A DNA stretch of 64,000 nt from the NCBI GenBank assembly GCA_949318235.1, contig OX439137.1:2597249-2661248 (forward strand). Direction: 5' to 3'. Source of the DNA: Ecdyonurus torrentis (Eukaryota; Arthropoda; Insecta; Ephemeroptera; Heptageniidae). This document shows, piece by piece, positions 1 through 13,179 of the stretch. Made by a program: the position numbers and the translations under genes. The notes under the pieces were generated by a model, which saw only the letters and a program-made list of their open reading frames with translations, did not search any database and was not told where the DNA came from. Position 1 is the first letter of the stretch. The number at the start of each line of letters is the position of its first letter.

Positions 1-580
1 TATTATTCCAACTTTAAATTAGATAAAAAAAAGAAAATAATAAAAATAAAACGGAGTTATTTTGTTATGCTACATACAAACAAAAATAATATTTTGTTTA
101 CTTTTTTTTTTTTTTTTTTTTTTCTAAAGATTTAATAATATACGAAATGATCGAGGCACTTTTGTTACATAATTTTAATATAGATAAGAGAGAAAATACA
201 AAAAACTATGTCAAAAAACAATGCAATTTTTATCGAATGTGAGGCACATGACCGGGGTTTATCACTTCATTATTCTAAAAGACATACATTGTATAATAAA
301 AATACTATTTGCAAGGTACAAAATTTTATCGACTGTGAGGCGCATGACCGGGGTTTCTTTAAACGTAACTATATCACTTTATTATCCTAACAGATCCGTT
401 GCTTATTTATTGTTGCATTATTTAACGATGATGTTAATTACAAAGACAACGCATTTTATCGAATATGACCCTTTTTTTTACGTAACTATGTATCACTTTC
501 TTATCCTGACAAATCCGTTGCATTATTTCATACACTATAATGCTAATGATAAAGGTAAGCTGATTGCAGGTGACACATAC
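1..580 (-). other. Catalase intron 2 (partial), with about 100-bp direct repeats
   Basis: This is the sequence downstream of catalase exon 2. A repeat block that includes GTGAGGCRCATGACCGGGG occurs at about 230 and again at about 328, and a degenerate third unit follows at about 455. Period is near 100 bases. A poly(T) run lies at 102-123. The short ORFs here come from the repeat and have no recognisable domain. Confidence 0.7.
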
Positions 581-752
581 CTGCTCCCTTGGCGTGCACG
601 ACGCGCTCTGGAATTCTCTCGCGATCAAAGTGAGCCATCTCATCCAAGAAGGTGATATCTTGCAGGAGAATGGGACCTTTGGGACCCACGGTGAGGGAGT
701 TGAGTTTGTTGCCCACGGGAGCTCCATGTCCGGTTGTCATACGAGGACATTC
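581..752 (-). CDS. CAT: Catalase coding exon 2
   Basis: The exon has 172 nt, runs from phase 0 to phase 1, and begins E-C-P-R-M-T-T-G. It carries the conserved [18 protein letters not shown] core with the catalytic histidine. It is bounded by TTTTTTAG on its 5' side (753-760) and by GTATGT on its 3' side (580-575). Confidence 0.96.
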
Positions 753-1152
753 CTAAAAAAAACAAAAAATCATTTTTGGATATCAGTCACTTTTTCATTG
801 CAAGTCATATCCATATACAGCCATATCCACTCTGGCCAAAACAAGGTCGTTCCCGACAACAGCTGTATCCACGGTGCTAAACCAATCAGAGAGCGTGTTA
901 TAAACCTACTAGCCAATCACAGTTGACTTTACATTGTTAATTACACTGTATCCACTTGACCTAGTGTTGGGAGAAGTTGTATATCTTTCTATTTTCTTCT
1001 ACTGTCTCTAAAAGTTGTAATTTAAGAAGGCACAAATATATATAAAATACAAAATTTAACCCCCAACTTTTTTTTTTTTTTTTTTTTGTAATTTAAAAAT
1101 TACTGATTCCAGTTCTGATAAATCTTTGGCGTTTCTAAGCCAACGTAGACAA

Positions 1153-1240
<88 letters not shown>

Positions 1241-3330
1241 ACTGGAATTCACTTGAGGCTTCATGGAAGTAAGATGAACCACTTGCAATGAAATGTTTTT
1301 AATTGTTGCAGCGTGTAAGTGGAAACAATTTTTCCATAAGAAATGCATTATAAGAATGTTTAAATTTATTTTAAATTGTTAGAAAATGTTATTCTGGTCA
1401 TTTCCTTTATAACATACTGTATAAGTATTTATGCTGAAAATCTTAGCAATACATCATAAATGTATCTGCAATCTGCATTGAGCTAGCATATTACTTTTTT
1501 TATTTATTTATTTATTTTTTTTTTTGTCCCTGCACTACAATTTTTATTTAAATCTTTTATTTCTAATCTATGAAACTTCTAAAAACAAATTCTAACAAAA
1601 GAAAAATATATATAAACAGAATCTCAAATATTGCAAAACTGCAGCTGCGATATTTCCTATAGATAAGGAAATAATACTCTGTCTCTCTCTCTCTCTCTCT
1701 TCCTCATTTACTCTTGTAAATGCTTATATCCTTCACAATAATTGCAACACAATATATAATTAACCAAAGCATCCCGTTGTTACAACAGTTTGAAAAATAA
1801 TTATTTACTTTATGTATAATTAATGCTTTTGTTATAGTACCAAAAATAATAGAATTTCAAACTTTTGTTGTTTTTAAATTAAAATTTTATAATTAAATAT
1901 ATTAAATCAAATATATTAATGATGATTGTAAACTCTATTTTTCGTATGCTCCAAACCACACAAAAAAATGACGATCACTTAATGGTTTTTAAATGGAATT
2001 GCGCATTTTTTTGGTGCAAGTGAACAGGGTTTATGAACCTCATTATTATACTGAGATGTAATATTAATAGTAATTATAAGTTGGCTCAATGCAGAATATA
2101 GAACATAATTCATAATAGGTTTTCAAGTGATTATACTACGTAGCATTATAGTTAAAAGATGTTAAGCATAATTACTTATGCAACATTTGTATGCTCTACA
2201 ATATAGGGTGTGTACGCATGACGTCATTCTGAATTCTTTTCGATGCTCTTCTTGAGCAATGAATAACTTTGCTCGGCATAGGACAAACCTAGGTTTTGGT
2301 TATTTTCTTTGGAAAATTAGCTATTTTTTGGTCATTATTATTTTTCTTGCATACTTGAGCTTGAGGTACTAATTCAACTTGTTAACAATACTCTCAAAAA
2401 TAATGCTATATATAAGTATTTTTAAACTGGCAAAATGTGCCATTTTCCTATACCGGCTAATGTTATTTAGTACTCACTTATGACGTCGACTTTAACATGA
2501 ATGAAACCACCTTATATAGCAAGTGTTCAATTTAGCATAAATTACGTATTATATTTTTTGTGTGTTGAGCTTTGAAGGTGAATAATGAAGGTTAACGGTG
2601 GAGTGCGCTAGCCAATCATACATAGGCGGTGCCAAAAATGCTTAAAGGCGTAGAACACCTTGAACAAAAAACTTGCCTAATATCCTAACATACCCAAATA
2701 TCAACATTATTTTGGCCTGAGTCATTGATTTCTAATTTATTTTCCATTTACAAAATGTCTGTTGCGGGTTTACTACGTCACAGCTCGCCTGTTTCCGCGC
2801 GCGTGGACCAGGCGAGCTGTGACGTAGTAAACCCGCAACTGACATTTTGTAAATGGAAAATAAATTAGAAATCAATGACTCCGGCCAAAATAATGTTGAT
2901 ATTTGGGTATGTTAGGATATTAGGCAAGTTTTTTGTTCAAGGTGTTCTACGTCTTTAAGAACCCTTATTATTATTTTTTTTTCTAAAGGATCATGTTATT
3001 TTACAAAAAAAAATAATTGATGTATTACAAAAATATATTATATAACAAAAAACTGAAGGGAGTAGGGTTCCGACCTTATATCTCAAAAACTAAAACATGT
3101 TTTGGGTATAAATTTAGTGGCATTGTGTAGCGAAGGGCAGGGGCGGATCCAGGAATTGTGTTTGGGGGGGGCGATCTCCTAGAAAATTAACCATGTAGGA
3201 CCGGGGGGGGGGGGGGGGTAGCGCGCCGCAGGCGAAAAATTTTATTTGGCCACGCCCCTTTTTGGAAAATATTGCAAAATTAGTATGCCTTTGAAAAAAT
3301 ATTCTTGAATTGCAAAATTTTTGATTTGGT

Positions 3331-3374
<44 letters not shown>

Positions 3375-6300
3375 AAGCAAAAAAAAAAAAAAAAGTAAAA
3401 GTTGAACAAATGATTTCTGAAATATTTTCTATTTTCATCTCTTTGTAAAATTATTAATGTTATTTCACTGAAAAAAAAAAAAAAAAAAAAACTTGAAAAA
3501 CTTGAAAAAAAAAAACAAAATTTAAATAAATTATTAATATTGTGTATTATTTTATTATTATTAATTTATTTATTATTATTATTTTTTTTATACACCAATT
3601 TACTAACAATTGTTTTGCAATTTTTAAAACTATTATCGATATTGTAAAACATAAAACTCATATTTGGATGGAAAAATATTTTGAGATAAAAATTATAAAA
3701 TTTACATTAAAGTTTTTTTTTTTTTTTTTTTTTTTTTAGTTCTTATCGTGAGCAAAATATTTCGTGGAGGTCCAAGTATTAAGTATTAACAGAACTATAT
3801 CTCTGATATATTACCCTGATGACATGACAACTAGGGGATGTTAAAAAAATTATTTTTTGTTATACTGTATATTTACTGTAGTCAGGATTCAAACGCTTAT
3901 CCAGCAATAAAAGTTGCGCCGAAGGCGCAAAAAAATTTTTTTTTGAACTAAATTTTTTTCAACTTTTGCTCATTTTTGTCAACCCACGTGGGCCGTTTGG
4001 GGGGGGCGGTCGCCCCCACCGCCCCCCCCCCTGGATCCGCCCCTGGCGAAGGGTCACGCCAAGCCGTGATAAACATTTCATGATGTTTTAGTACAGCACA
4101 ACTTTAAAAATTACGGGAAAAATATTTAGCGTTTTTGTTGTGGATTTTTTTTTTTTTTTTTCTTTTTTTCTTTTTTGTTTGAACCAATATCGGAAAAACT
4201 TGAATACGGAATACTAGAGCACAGTTTTAGGCTTAATAATAATTTGTCATCACTGCGCGGTATAACATCCATTTTTAAAATTATTTTGATAAAAAATTAT
4301 ACGTCGAATGTAAATTTAAACTTGTTTTTCGTATGTTAAAAATGTGATAAGATAACAAGATCGAGAATTTTATTTTTATATATTATGATAAGATGGCATT
4401 TTATTCTATTTCTCTTGTATTTTTTTAATTATAAAATATAGCGATTAAAAGAAGAAGAATAAGCTGTGTAGTTCCATTCCTGAAATTTTTGTACTATAGA
4501 AAGCCTATAAATAATTACTTAATTAATTCACAACACAAAACATTCAGAGGGATTTATTTTATTAATTTCCAACCTTAACAAAGTTTTTTTTTTTTTTTTT
4601 TTTTTTTCTTCAAAAATATTTAAAATAATATAACCTTTATTTGAACCCGTTTATCTAAAAGGCACAATCTAACAGAAGATGAATTGACTTTTTGTCCACA
4701 AATCTTTTTTGTCCTTTCTATTGTTCTCATGGACGTAAAAAGTGACGTTTTTTGTATAGTTATTTTTAAATTTACGTATCCATGCATTCTCTTAGAGAAA
4801 AACGGAATTTCGGTTCATGAGCATATGCAATTAATAAAAAGTAAATAATCGCGTCTTTAATAATAATAATACACAGAAGAGACGCAGGAGAGGACCTAGG
4901 TGTGGGGGCGGGACTCGTCCTCTGAAGCCCTTTAGCCTATAGCTCGCGTTTTCGGATACGCGAGGCGGTTGAAGCATTAGCTTGCGAGGCCAAGAGCAAC
5001 CCCGCACCCGTACCTCGGTAACTATGGGCATCCAGTTCCAACGAGCTCACGGAAAAGTGTCCCATCGTGCCCAGGAGAGAACATCACCCCGATGGAGATT
5101 GTCAGGGTCTAGTACCCAAATAGTTACAGTATTTTGGGTAGTGACAGGGTGCGTGCATCTTGGCTTCAGTATGAACCCGGTGCACTTGATAGCGCCCCAC
5201 ATCATCGAGTGTGGAGATGTATAACAACAAAATACTATTTCACTCTTGACTTCATCTTCCATACCAACAAGTACTCCAGCCACGAGTGCAGTGTAATAAA
5301 GAAAACAATTTATAGAACTACATACAAGGAAAAAAAAGTGGAAATAAAGTGAATTAATTAGTATAGGGTAACATCAATGCAAGATTTGAGCCTCCCTGGC
5401 CAACAATTAATTAATTAGACGTCGAATTGGCAAATTATGGCTTCATAATCGCAAGATTTAGCCAACGACAGAACAGACTGACGGAATCTGCACAAGCAGA
5501 AACCTGTTTGTTTTGTCATCCTAAACAACCAACAAATAATATAATATATAAAAATACAAGTGTAAAATTGCATTATATCCATGATGCATCTGCGATATAA
5601 AATTTTCCTGGATTGATCGTCGGCTGACTTTTGTAGTGTATAATGAACCTCTAATCATTAAGTCAATAAATTGTCGTATTAAGAGGTGCAATATTTGTCA
5701 CACCTGCATAGTAATAAACACAGTAAATATTGCGTTCTGTATGTATGTATATCACTGCGCTGCAGTATAAACTGACGAGAGAATATTTGTGTAGTGATGA
5801 GAATGCAACTTAAATATAGGAGTAGGGTACCGACCTTATATCTCAAAAACTAGAAAGTGTTTTTGGTCTAAATTTAGTGTAATTGTGTAGCTAAGGGTCA
5901 CACCTAGCCGTGATAAAAATTTCATGATGTTTGACCGTCCCCAAAAAAAGAAAAAAAAATTGAAAGTAACTTAAAATGGGCTTAAAATTTCAAAAAATTA
6001 TATAAAATTAATTTGTACGGTGACCCCCTAAAATTTTTATATATATTTGAAATTGTCTCAAGCTGAAATATCATTGTGCAAAATTTCCCAATTATGGACG
6101 ATAAAAGATTCAAATCATGACTATAATAATTGATAATTGGTTGTTCAAAGTCACCCCGATTATAGTATAATTTAACTGCATTGCTAAAAACATTTTATTG
6201 ACGCTACAATTTTTGTTTTCTCAGTACACGTAAAGAATAAATTACGTAATTTATGCTGCTTTTATGTCATTCATTCTAGTATAAATGATGCTAAATTGTA

Positions 6301-8585
6301 ACAATATAAATAAATATGCTGTATAACATAATATTTATGCTACGTAACATATTTATTTGCAATATAGCATAAATTATGCTGTATTAAACAAATTGTGCTG
6401 AAAATGAGGCAGCATAATTATTACGTATTTATTTTTGTTCGTGTGTAAAGAAATATTTTATCATTATGATTTATTATCAATTATCATTAAAGCCATAGAC
6501 CACATAAAACAACATGTGCTTTTTAATGAATAAACACAAAATGGGATCTTCAAAACTGATGACAATTTTTACCAGAATATTAATGTAGCCCCACGAGAGA
6601 GCGTGAAAATACTGTAAAGTATGCAATTTGCGTGAAAATTCATGTTTATGACGTCAGAAACATGCAAAAATTAGTATGAAAATGTTGTGCGGGTTGCATA
6701 AATCGAATTTTCTAATCTCTGCTACGGGGCTACTGTTGGGTTTTGAGACAAACTAATGCTATTTATGTATATCCCATCAAGTGTTTTGTGATATAAATGC
6801 TCATGTTTTTCTCCGGTCTATTCCTTTATGATGTTTATATAGCACTGTAATAACCGGAGCTCGCTTATTTGCTTTTCGTATGGACAATAATTAGTTTTAA
6901 AGCCATAGACCACATAAAACAACATGTACTTTTTAATGAATGAACGCGAAATTGGGATCTTCAAAACTGATGACAATTTTTACCAGAATGTTAATGTATC
7001 CACGAGAGAATGTGAAAAAACTGTAAAGTATGCCATTTCCGTGACTATTCATGTTTATGACGTCAGAAACATGAAAAAATTAGAAAGAAAATGTTGAGCG
7101 GGTTGCAAAAATCGAAATTTCTGATCACTGCTATGGAGCTACAGTTGGGTTTTGAGACAAACTAAAAATATTTATGTAAGTCTCATCAAGTGTTTTGTCA
7201 TTATATGCTAATGTTGCTCTCTGGTCTATTCCTTTAAATTTCTTGACTATAACAACAACATACAAAACTGGTGCTAACTGCATACGAAATAATTTTTATA
7301 TCACCTTAGTAACAGGCCTTCTAATGAGAGTTACTTGGAAACTCGGAATTCCGTGGGGAGTGGTGACATTTTGTTGATGGTTACTTAGAAAATTGGGTTA
7401 TTATATTTCTATAATTTTAATTGTTGATTCTCTTACTTTTCTGTATATCAACATGTTTATGTGTCATTATTTTGAGGTATTATTATAATTATTTTTAATA
7501 CTGATGTGTTCATTATTTATTAATGTGGTATTTGAGTAATCAAAAGGTACTCGATGATAACATTTATTTACAAGTTTTATATGTAGCAATAATCAGATAA
7601 GGGAGGACAATTTTTTTGTGAAAATAAAATGTGGTTTTTAGTTTTATAACTTGTATTTCCATTATTAGAGTTTGATTTTTTATTATCTTTATTAATGTTA
7701 TCATTTTTTGTTTTTTTTTACTGCTGCATAGATATATTTTTATAACTTTTTTATATTTTTTAAAAAGATACGTTTATAGATACGATACAAATCAACTACT
7801 AATTCATAATATAAGTTATAATGTCAATAGGATATGAAGAATATCAATCAATAAAAAAAAATTAAAAAAGAAATTGATAAATTAAATTGTATTATTACAA
7901 AATTAGTTTTTATCAGATTATGTAGCAACAAATGCTTAGCACCTAATTCTAAATTTTATAATAGTAATCCTGCAAATTTCTCAGAAAACAAAAAATCAAT
8001 TTTAATAGCTTATACGACATAAAAATTGTGTCTTGTATTCCTTATTATAATCAAGTACATACAGTATTTTTATTTCAAAAGAAAAAAAAAACTGAAAAGT
8101 TTAATTATAGGAAATTATGGGTCTCTTTTAATTCCCCCCCCCCCCCCCCCACTAACGAAATTCACCAAGCTCCATAACTTAATGTTCAATTTGTTTATAA
8201 ATTGTGTAAATTTGCATATAGTTTACGTAAATTTTACTTCCATTTTCCATAATACAATAATTAAGAAATTACAACCGATTAATATCATCGATAAATATAA
8301 AATAATTTACAATAACGTAATGTTTCAATGTAAGCGTGCTATAATTTACGTAATTAGCTGGTGAACACAAATACTTTGAACTATATATCTTTAATCTTCT
8401 CCTCCTTATCATCAAGTATGATGATGAAATCCTTTTGCTCTCGTAACACGTGTGATTTTTTGATGAAATTTGAACTCAGCGAGATAAGATAATCTTCAAC
8501 ACCTTCGAGTGCTCTGCTTAAAATATATCTGAATCTAGCAAACTGCATGAATTTGATGAGCACTTATGTTTCGATATTTCAATAA

Positions 8586-8624
<39 letters not shown>

Positions 8625-11600
8625 ACATAGTATATAAAAAACTGAAGAGGGGCGATGGAGAGTAATATTGGAGATCAGGTGATTCCCATTTACATATTTC
8701 CGGCCACGTTGCGGTATAGAGTGTATGCATTCATGTTTAAAATCTACACCATGTTGGATAACTCAATAACAGTTGTTATAACATGGGTGGTATAGGAAAA
8801 TAATAACTCATTTTTCAGTATAAAAACACGATGCAATATTTTTGAGAGCATTGATGCCGTAAATATGTTGAATAGTATCTCAAGTATGTGAGAAAAATAA
8901 CAATAACAAAAAATTAAGCGATTTCCCAAAGAAGATTGGCATAAATGAAGTTTGAGCAATGAAATTCACTACTCCAGTATGGCCTCCAAGCGCAATAAAT
9001 ATAACGTCATCCTATAGTTTACTCAAAATCACTTCTAAAAATTGTAACGCAATGCTAAAAGATGGAAAATTAGAGCATATTACAAGCTTTTCAATCACGC
9101 AACTTTGATTATTTCCAATGAATATAACAAAAATAAAAACAACTCTGTCAAAACTGAGTCTTTAGGCCGTAAGCTACAACCTCTATAAATCAAAATATAT
9201 CTCAACTGTGCAGTTTAACTATAGTTGCAACTTACGGGGGTTAATCATAATTATCCTACTCGTACAAAAAAAAATTAATTATTAAAAATTATTTCAATTA
9301 GGCATTTATACTGTGAGTGAGATTTAAAACTTGACTCCATATTTTGTAAAATACCTCACTTAAAATATAAATTACGTAATTTATGCTGCATTGAACAACA
9401 ATGAATGCAACATCCCTATATCCTCCTGCCGTGTGTGCCATAAGGCATCTAAGTAACATTTTATAACGCAGTATTATGAATCAGTATAATATACGCTATA
9501 TATAGGAAAAAAGAAAAAAAAAAAAAAAACTTTAGCAATTAACAAGAAATCTTAGCCTTGATCGACGTTGCATGTCAATGCATGAAATTGCATCACTTGT
9601 CGTAACAATAATGATGAGAAAAGTGTACATGCATGTGTAAGATATACATGTTCTACGCGATTTAATTTTAATCATATATGAAAGAAAAAATATGTCATGT
9701 TGTTAGAACAATAAAACTATTTAAATTTAATATGAATAATAATAATAAAGTTTTACTTCAATTACTGTTGTTTGAAAATTACGTTGACTTAAAAACATAC
9801 AAAAGTTTATTATTTTATACAGAAGTCATATGAATGATAATAATATAATTATTAATTAATATTTAAGGTTAATAGTTGAAGCACAATTACTTTATTATGA
9901 ACCTTAGATCTTAGATTATGTTAAAAAATAGTTTGTTTGTTTTTTCAACCATATCGAAGGTTTAATTATTAATTACTATTATAATTATTTATAAATTATC
10001 AAACAGACTTTGATATTTCAAGAGTTTCATCACAAGTCAATACAGTCAACTAGGGTGACTTTGAACAACCAATTATCTCTGTCTTGGGGCCTCATTTTAG
10101 AAATTTTAAGACCTTAAAATTTTGACCTTAATGTCATTTTGACCTTGGCTTAATGACATGTTTCAAATTTTTGAAATGAGTACCCAAAGTAGATATAAAT
10201 GGGTGTTCAAAGTCACCCCGGTTGACTGTCGCAACGAAATCATAAAATTTCACAACTATACACTGAAATGCATTACTAAAATTGAAAGTTATTCATTTCG
10301 TTTCGGTACAAGGAAAGGTTAAATGACGTAATTTATGCTGCATTTATGTCATTATAGCATAAATTATGCTAAATAGGAACAACATAAATAATTATGCTGT
10401 GTCAGTTTAAAAATACTTTGGAATATTTTTTGAGAGCATTGATGCTGTTAACATATTGAATTCGTTTTTCAAGTATGCAAGAAAAAAAATAATAACACAA
10501 AAAATAGCTAATTTTCCATCAAAGAAAATAGCCAAAAACTACGTATTGAGCAATTTTATTTATTGCTCAAGAAGAGAGCATCGAAAAGCATTCATAATGA
10601 CGTCATGCCGCACACACCCTATATTTTTTTTCCACTATTTTTCCTCCATCATAATGCATACACACTTATTTTAATTAGCTTAAATTGTTTATATAATGGC
10701 AATTTCAGGTAATTTTCTATAATTTAAAAACAATTATACTGTACAATATAAATAAAATCAACATATTTTCCAATAATATTATATAATAAGAGAGATCTTT
10801 AACATAAAAGTGATTGTAAAAAGTTTCGTAATAAAATTCTGAAGTATTATATAACGTGTTATATAACAAATTTTGACGCAATTTCTCAAATTAAATATAA
10901 AAATAACCGTTACTTTTTTTTTATTACTTCATTCACTGGTAGTCGAACTCGAGACTTTTAGGTCACAAAGTCCTTGACACAGTACACAAAGAAAAGAGAT
11001 ACGTTGAGTGATAAAGCAATTATTAACGCAGGAAATTAGCTACTGCGGAATAAAATTGTAAAGAAAGAAAAATCTGAAATTTTGCATGGTGATACATAAA
11101 AATAAGGTATTTTCAAAAATGTAAAAAAAAAAAAAAATTAGGGGTCACCATGCTAGATTTAAGTTTATGCTAGTTCTTAAAGAAAATAGCTAAAAAAAAA
11201 AACAAAGTTTGTCCAATGCTGAGCAATGTTATTTACTACTCCGGTATGGCCTCCAAGCGCATTAAATATGACGTCATCCGCATACACCCTATACAAATAT
11301 GGTTAAAATGTGTCATTTTCCTATACTGGATCATGTTATTTAGTGCTCACATATGGCGTCTACCTTTTAAAGGAATAGACCAGAGAAAAACATAAGAATT
11401 TATATCACAAAACATTTGATGGGATTCACATAAATAACGCATTAGTTTGTCTCCCGTAGCAGTGATCAGAAAATTCAATTTATGCAACCCGCACAACATT
11501 TCCATACTAATTTTTGCATGTTTCTGACGTCATAAACATGAATTGTCAAGCAAATTGCATACTTTACAGTTTTTTCACGCTCTCTCGTGGGGCTATTCTA

Positions 11601-13139
11601 GCATTCTGGTAAAAATTGTCATCAGTTTTGGAGATCCCATTTCGTGTTTATTCATTAAAAAGCACGTGTTGTTTTATGTGGTCTATGGCTTTATGTGATT
11701 TTTATGCTATAATATAATTTTTTCAGTGTACACTGTACACCTAATTTTGTCTACAAAAGAATTTTTTTCAGTGTTCGTATATGATGAAAGTTGCAGATCA
11801 TATTAAAGCTGAATCACTAAAGGTGAATGCTCCGAATTATTTTTAAATATTTCTCCAGGCGTTATTTTCTTCTCTCTGTTATATAATAATTTTAACTGTA
11901 CCTTTTTATTTTAGAATAATATTTATGAACGTTATTGTATAATGTATATTATTTATAGAATTGAATTTAAATAATATTTTTATCCTGTCAATTTTTCATA
12001 TTGTAAAAGAATTTCAAGGATTTTATCAGAAATATAATAATAAGAGGCTGGTTTATGAAATCCTGAACTATTTTTAACATTGTGAAATGATCTGGTTTCG
12101 TTTATTATTATTACTTTTTCTCCCGATAATTATATGTCATAGATGGATATAATTATTAAAAAGTAAAGTAATATTCAGTTAATTTATAACACGAAAAAAA
12201 AAAACTTTCAAACAAATTACCTAATAGATGTTTTTAAAATGAGGTAAAAAGTATAAATAGTGATTAAATTAGGGATAAAATAGTGATTAAATATTCTATC
12301 AAATAACTTAATCTATTTTTCCAACCATAAAGTGTGTTGAAAACTTGAAATGGTAAAAGGTGATTTTTGGGTTTACGTTGGTAACTTAATTACCAATTTA
12401 TACATTTTTATAATTTATTTAATATATATTATGAAATAAAAAATAATAATAAAAAAAATATATACGTATATTATAATGTTTTAGTTTTATTTTAGTTCCA
12501 AACTATTTCTCTTTATTCTGCTGTTAACTAACTCCGCAACAGGGGAATGGTTTTATTTTTTGGGGCGTTAATACATAAACCATCGTATGTATTATTATTT
12601 TATTTTAGAATTTACTTCACTAAAGTGATACAATAATCTCTGATATCCCCAAGTCAATCGTCAAGTGTGTTTGTGCCTTCATCAAAATATTTAAGTAATT
12701 ATTGTAATACCATATGAGATGGAATAATTAATTGGTAAATTAATTGGTGAATCCAACCGTAAAAAAAATATAGAGTGTTTTTCAAATTCAAAACTCTTTA
12801 TTTATTTATTTCGTCCAACATCTATAATACAATTAAATGCATTAGTTTTGGTTTTTGCCACATAAAGAGAGAGAGAGAGAGAGAGAGAGAGAATGTAGAA
12901 ATGATTGTCAATAAAAATTACACATACAATAAAAACATTAATTTGTAATGTAATAATTTATTTATAGTTGAATAATAAGAAATATCTATATTTCAGAAAC
13001 GACGCTATAAAGTAATTTTTTATCCCCTCAAATTGTGTTATTATGCTATAAAATAGTCAAAACAAAATTCTGATCAACAGATTGAAATGAAATGGCTTGC
13101 AATTTTAGAGTTAAATTTTAGTCTATACATAGTCGTGCA

Positions 13140-13179
<40 letters not shown>

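Noticed and set aside
221..655. 144-codon ORF overlapping catalase exon 2 on the opposite strand.
   Set aside because: It reads through tandem repeats, catalase intron sequence and the antisense of exon 2.
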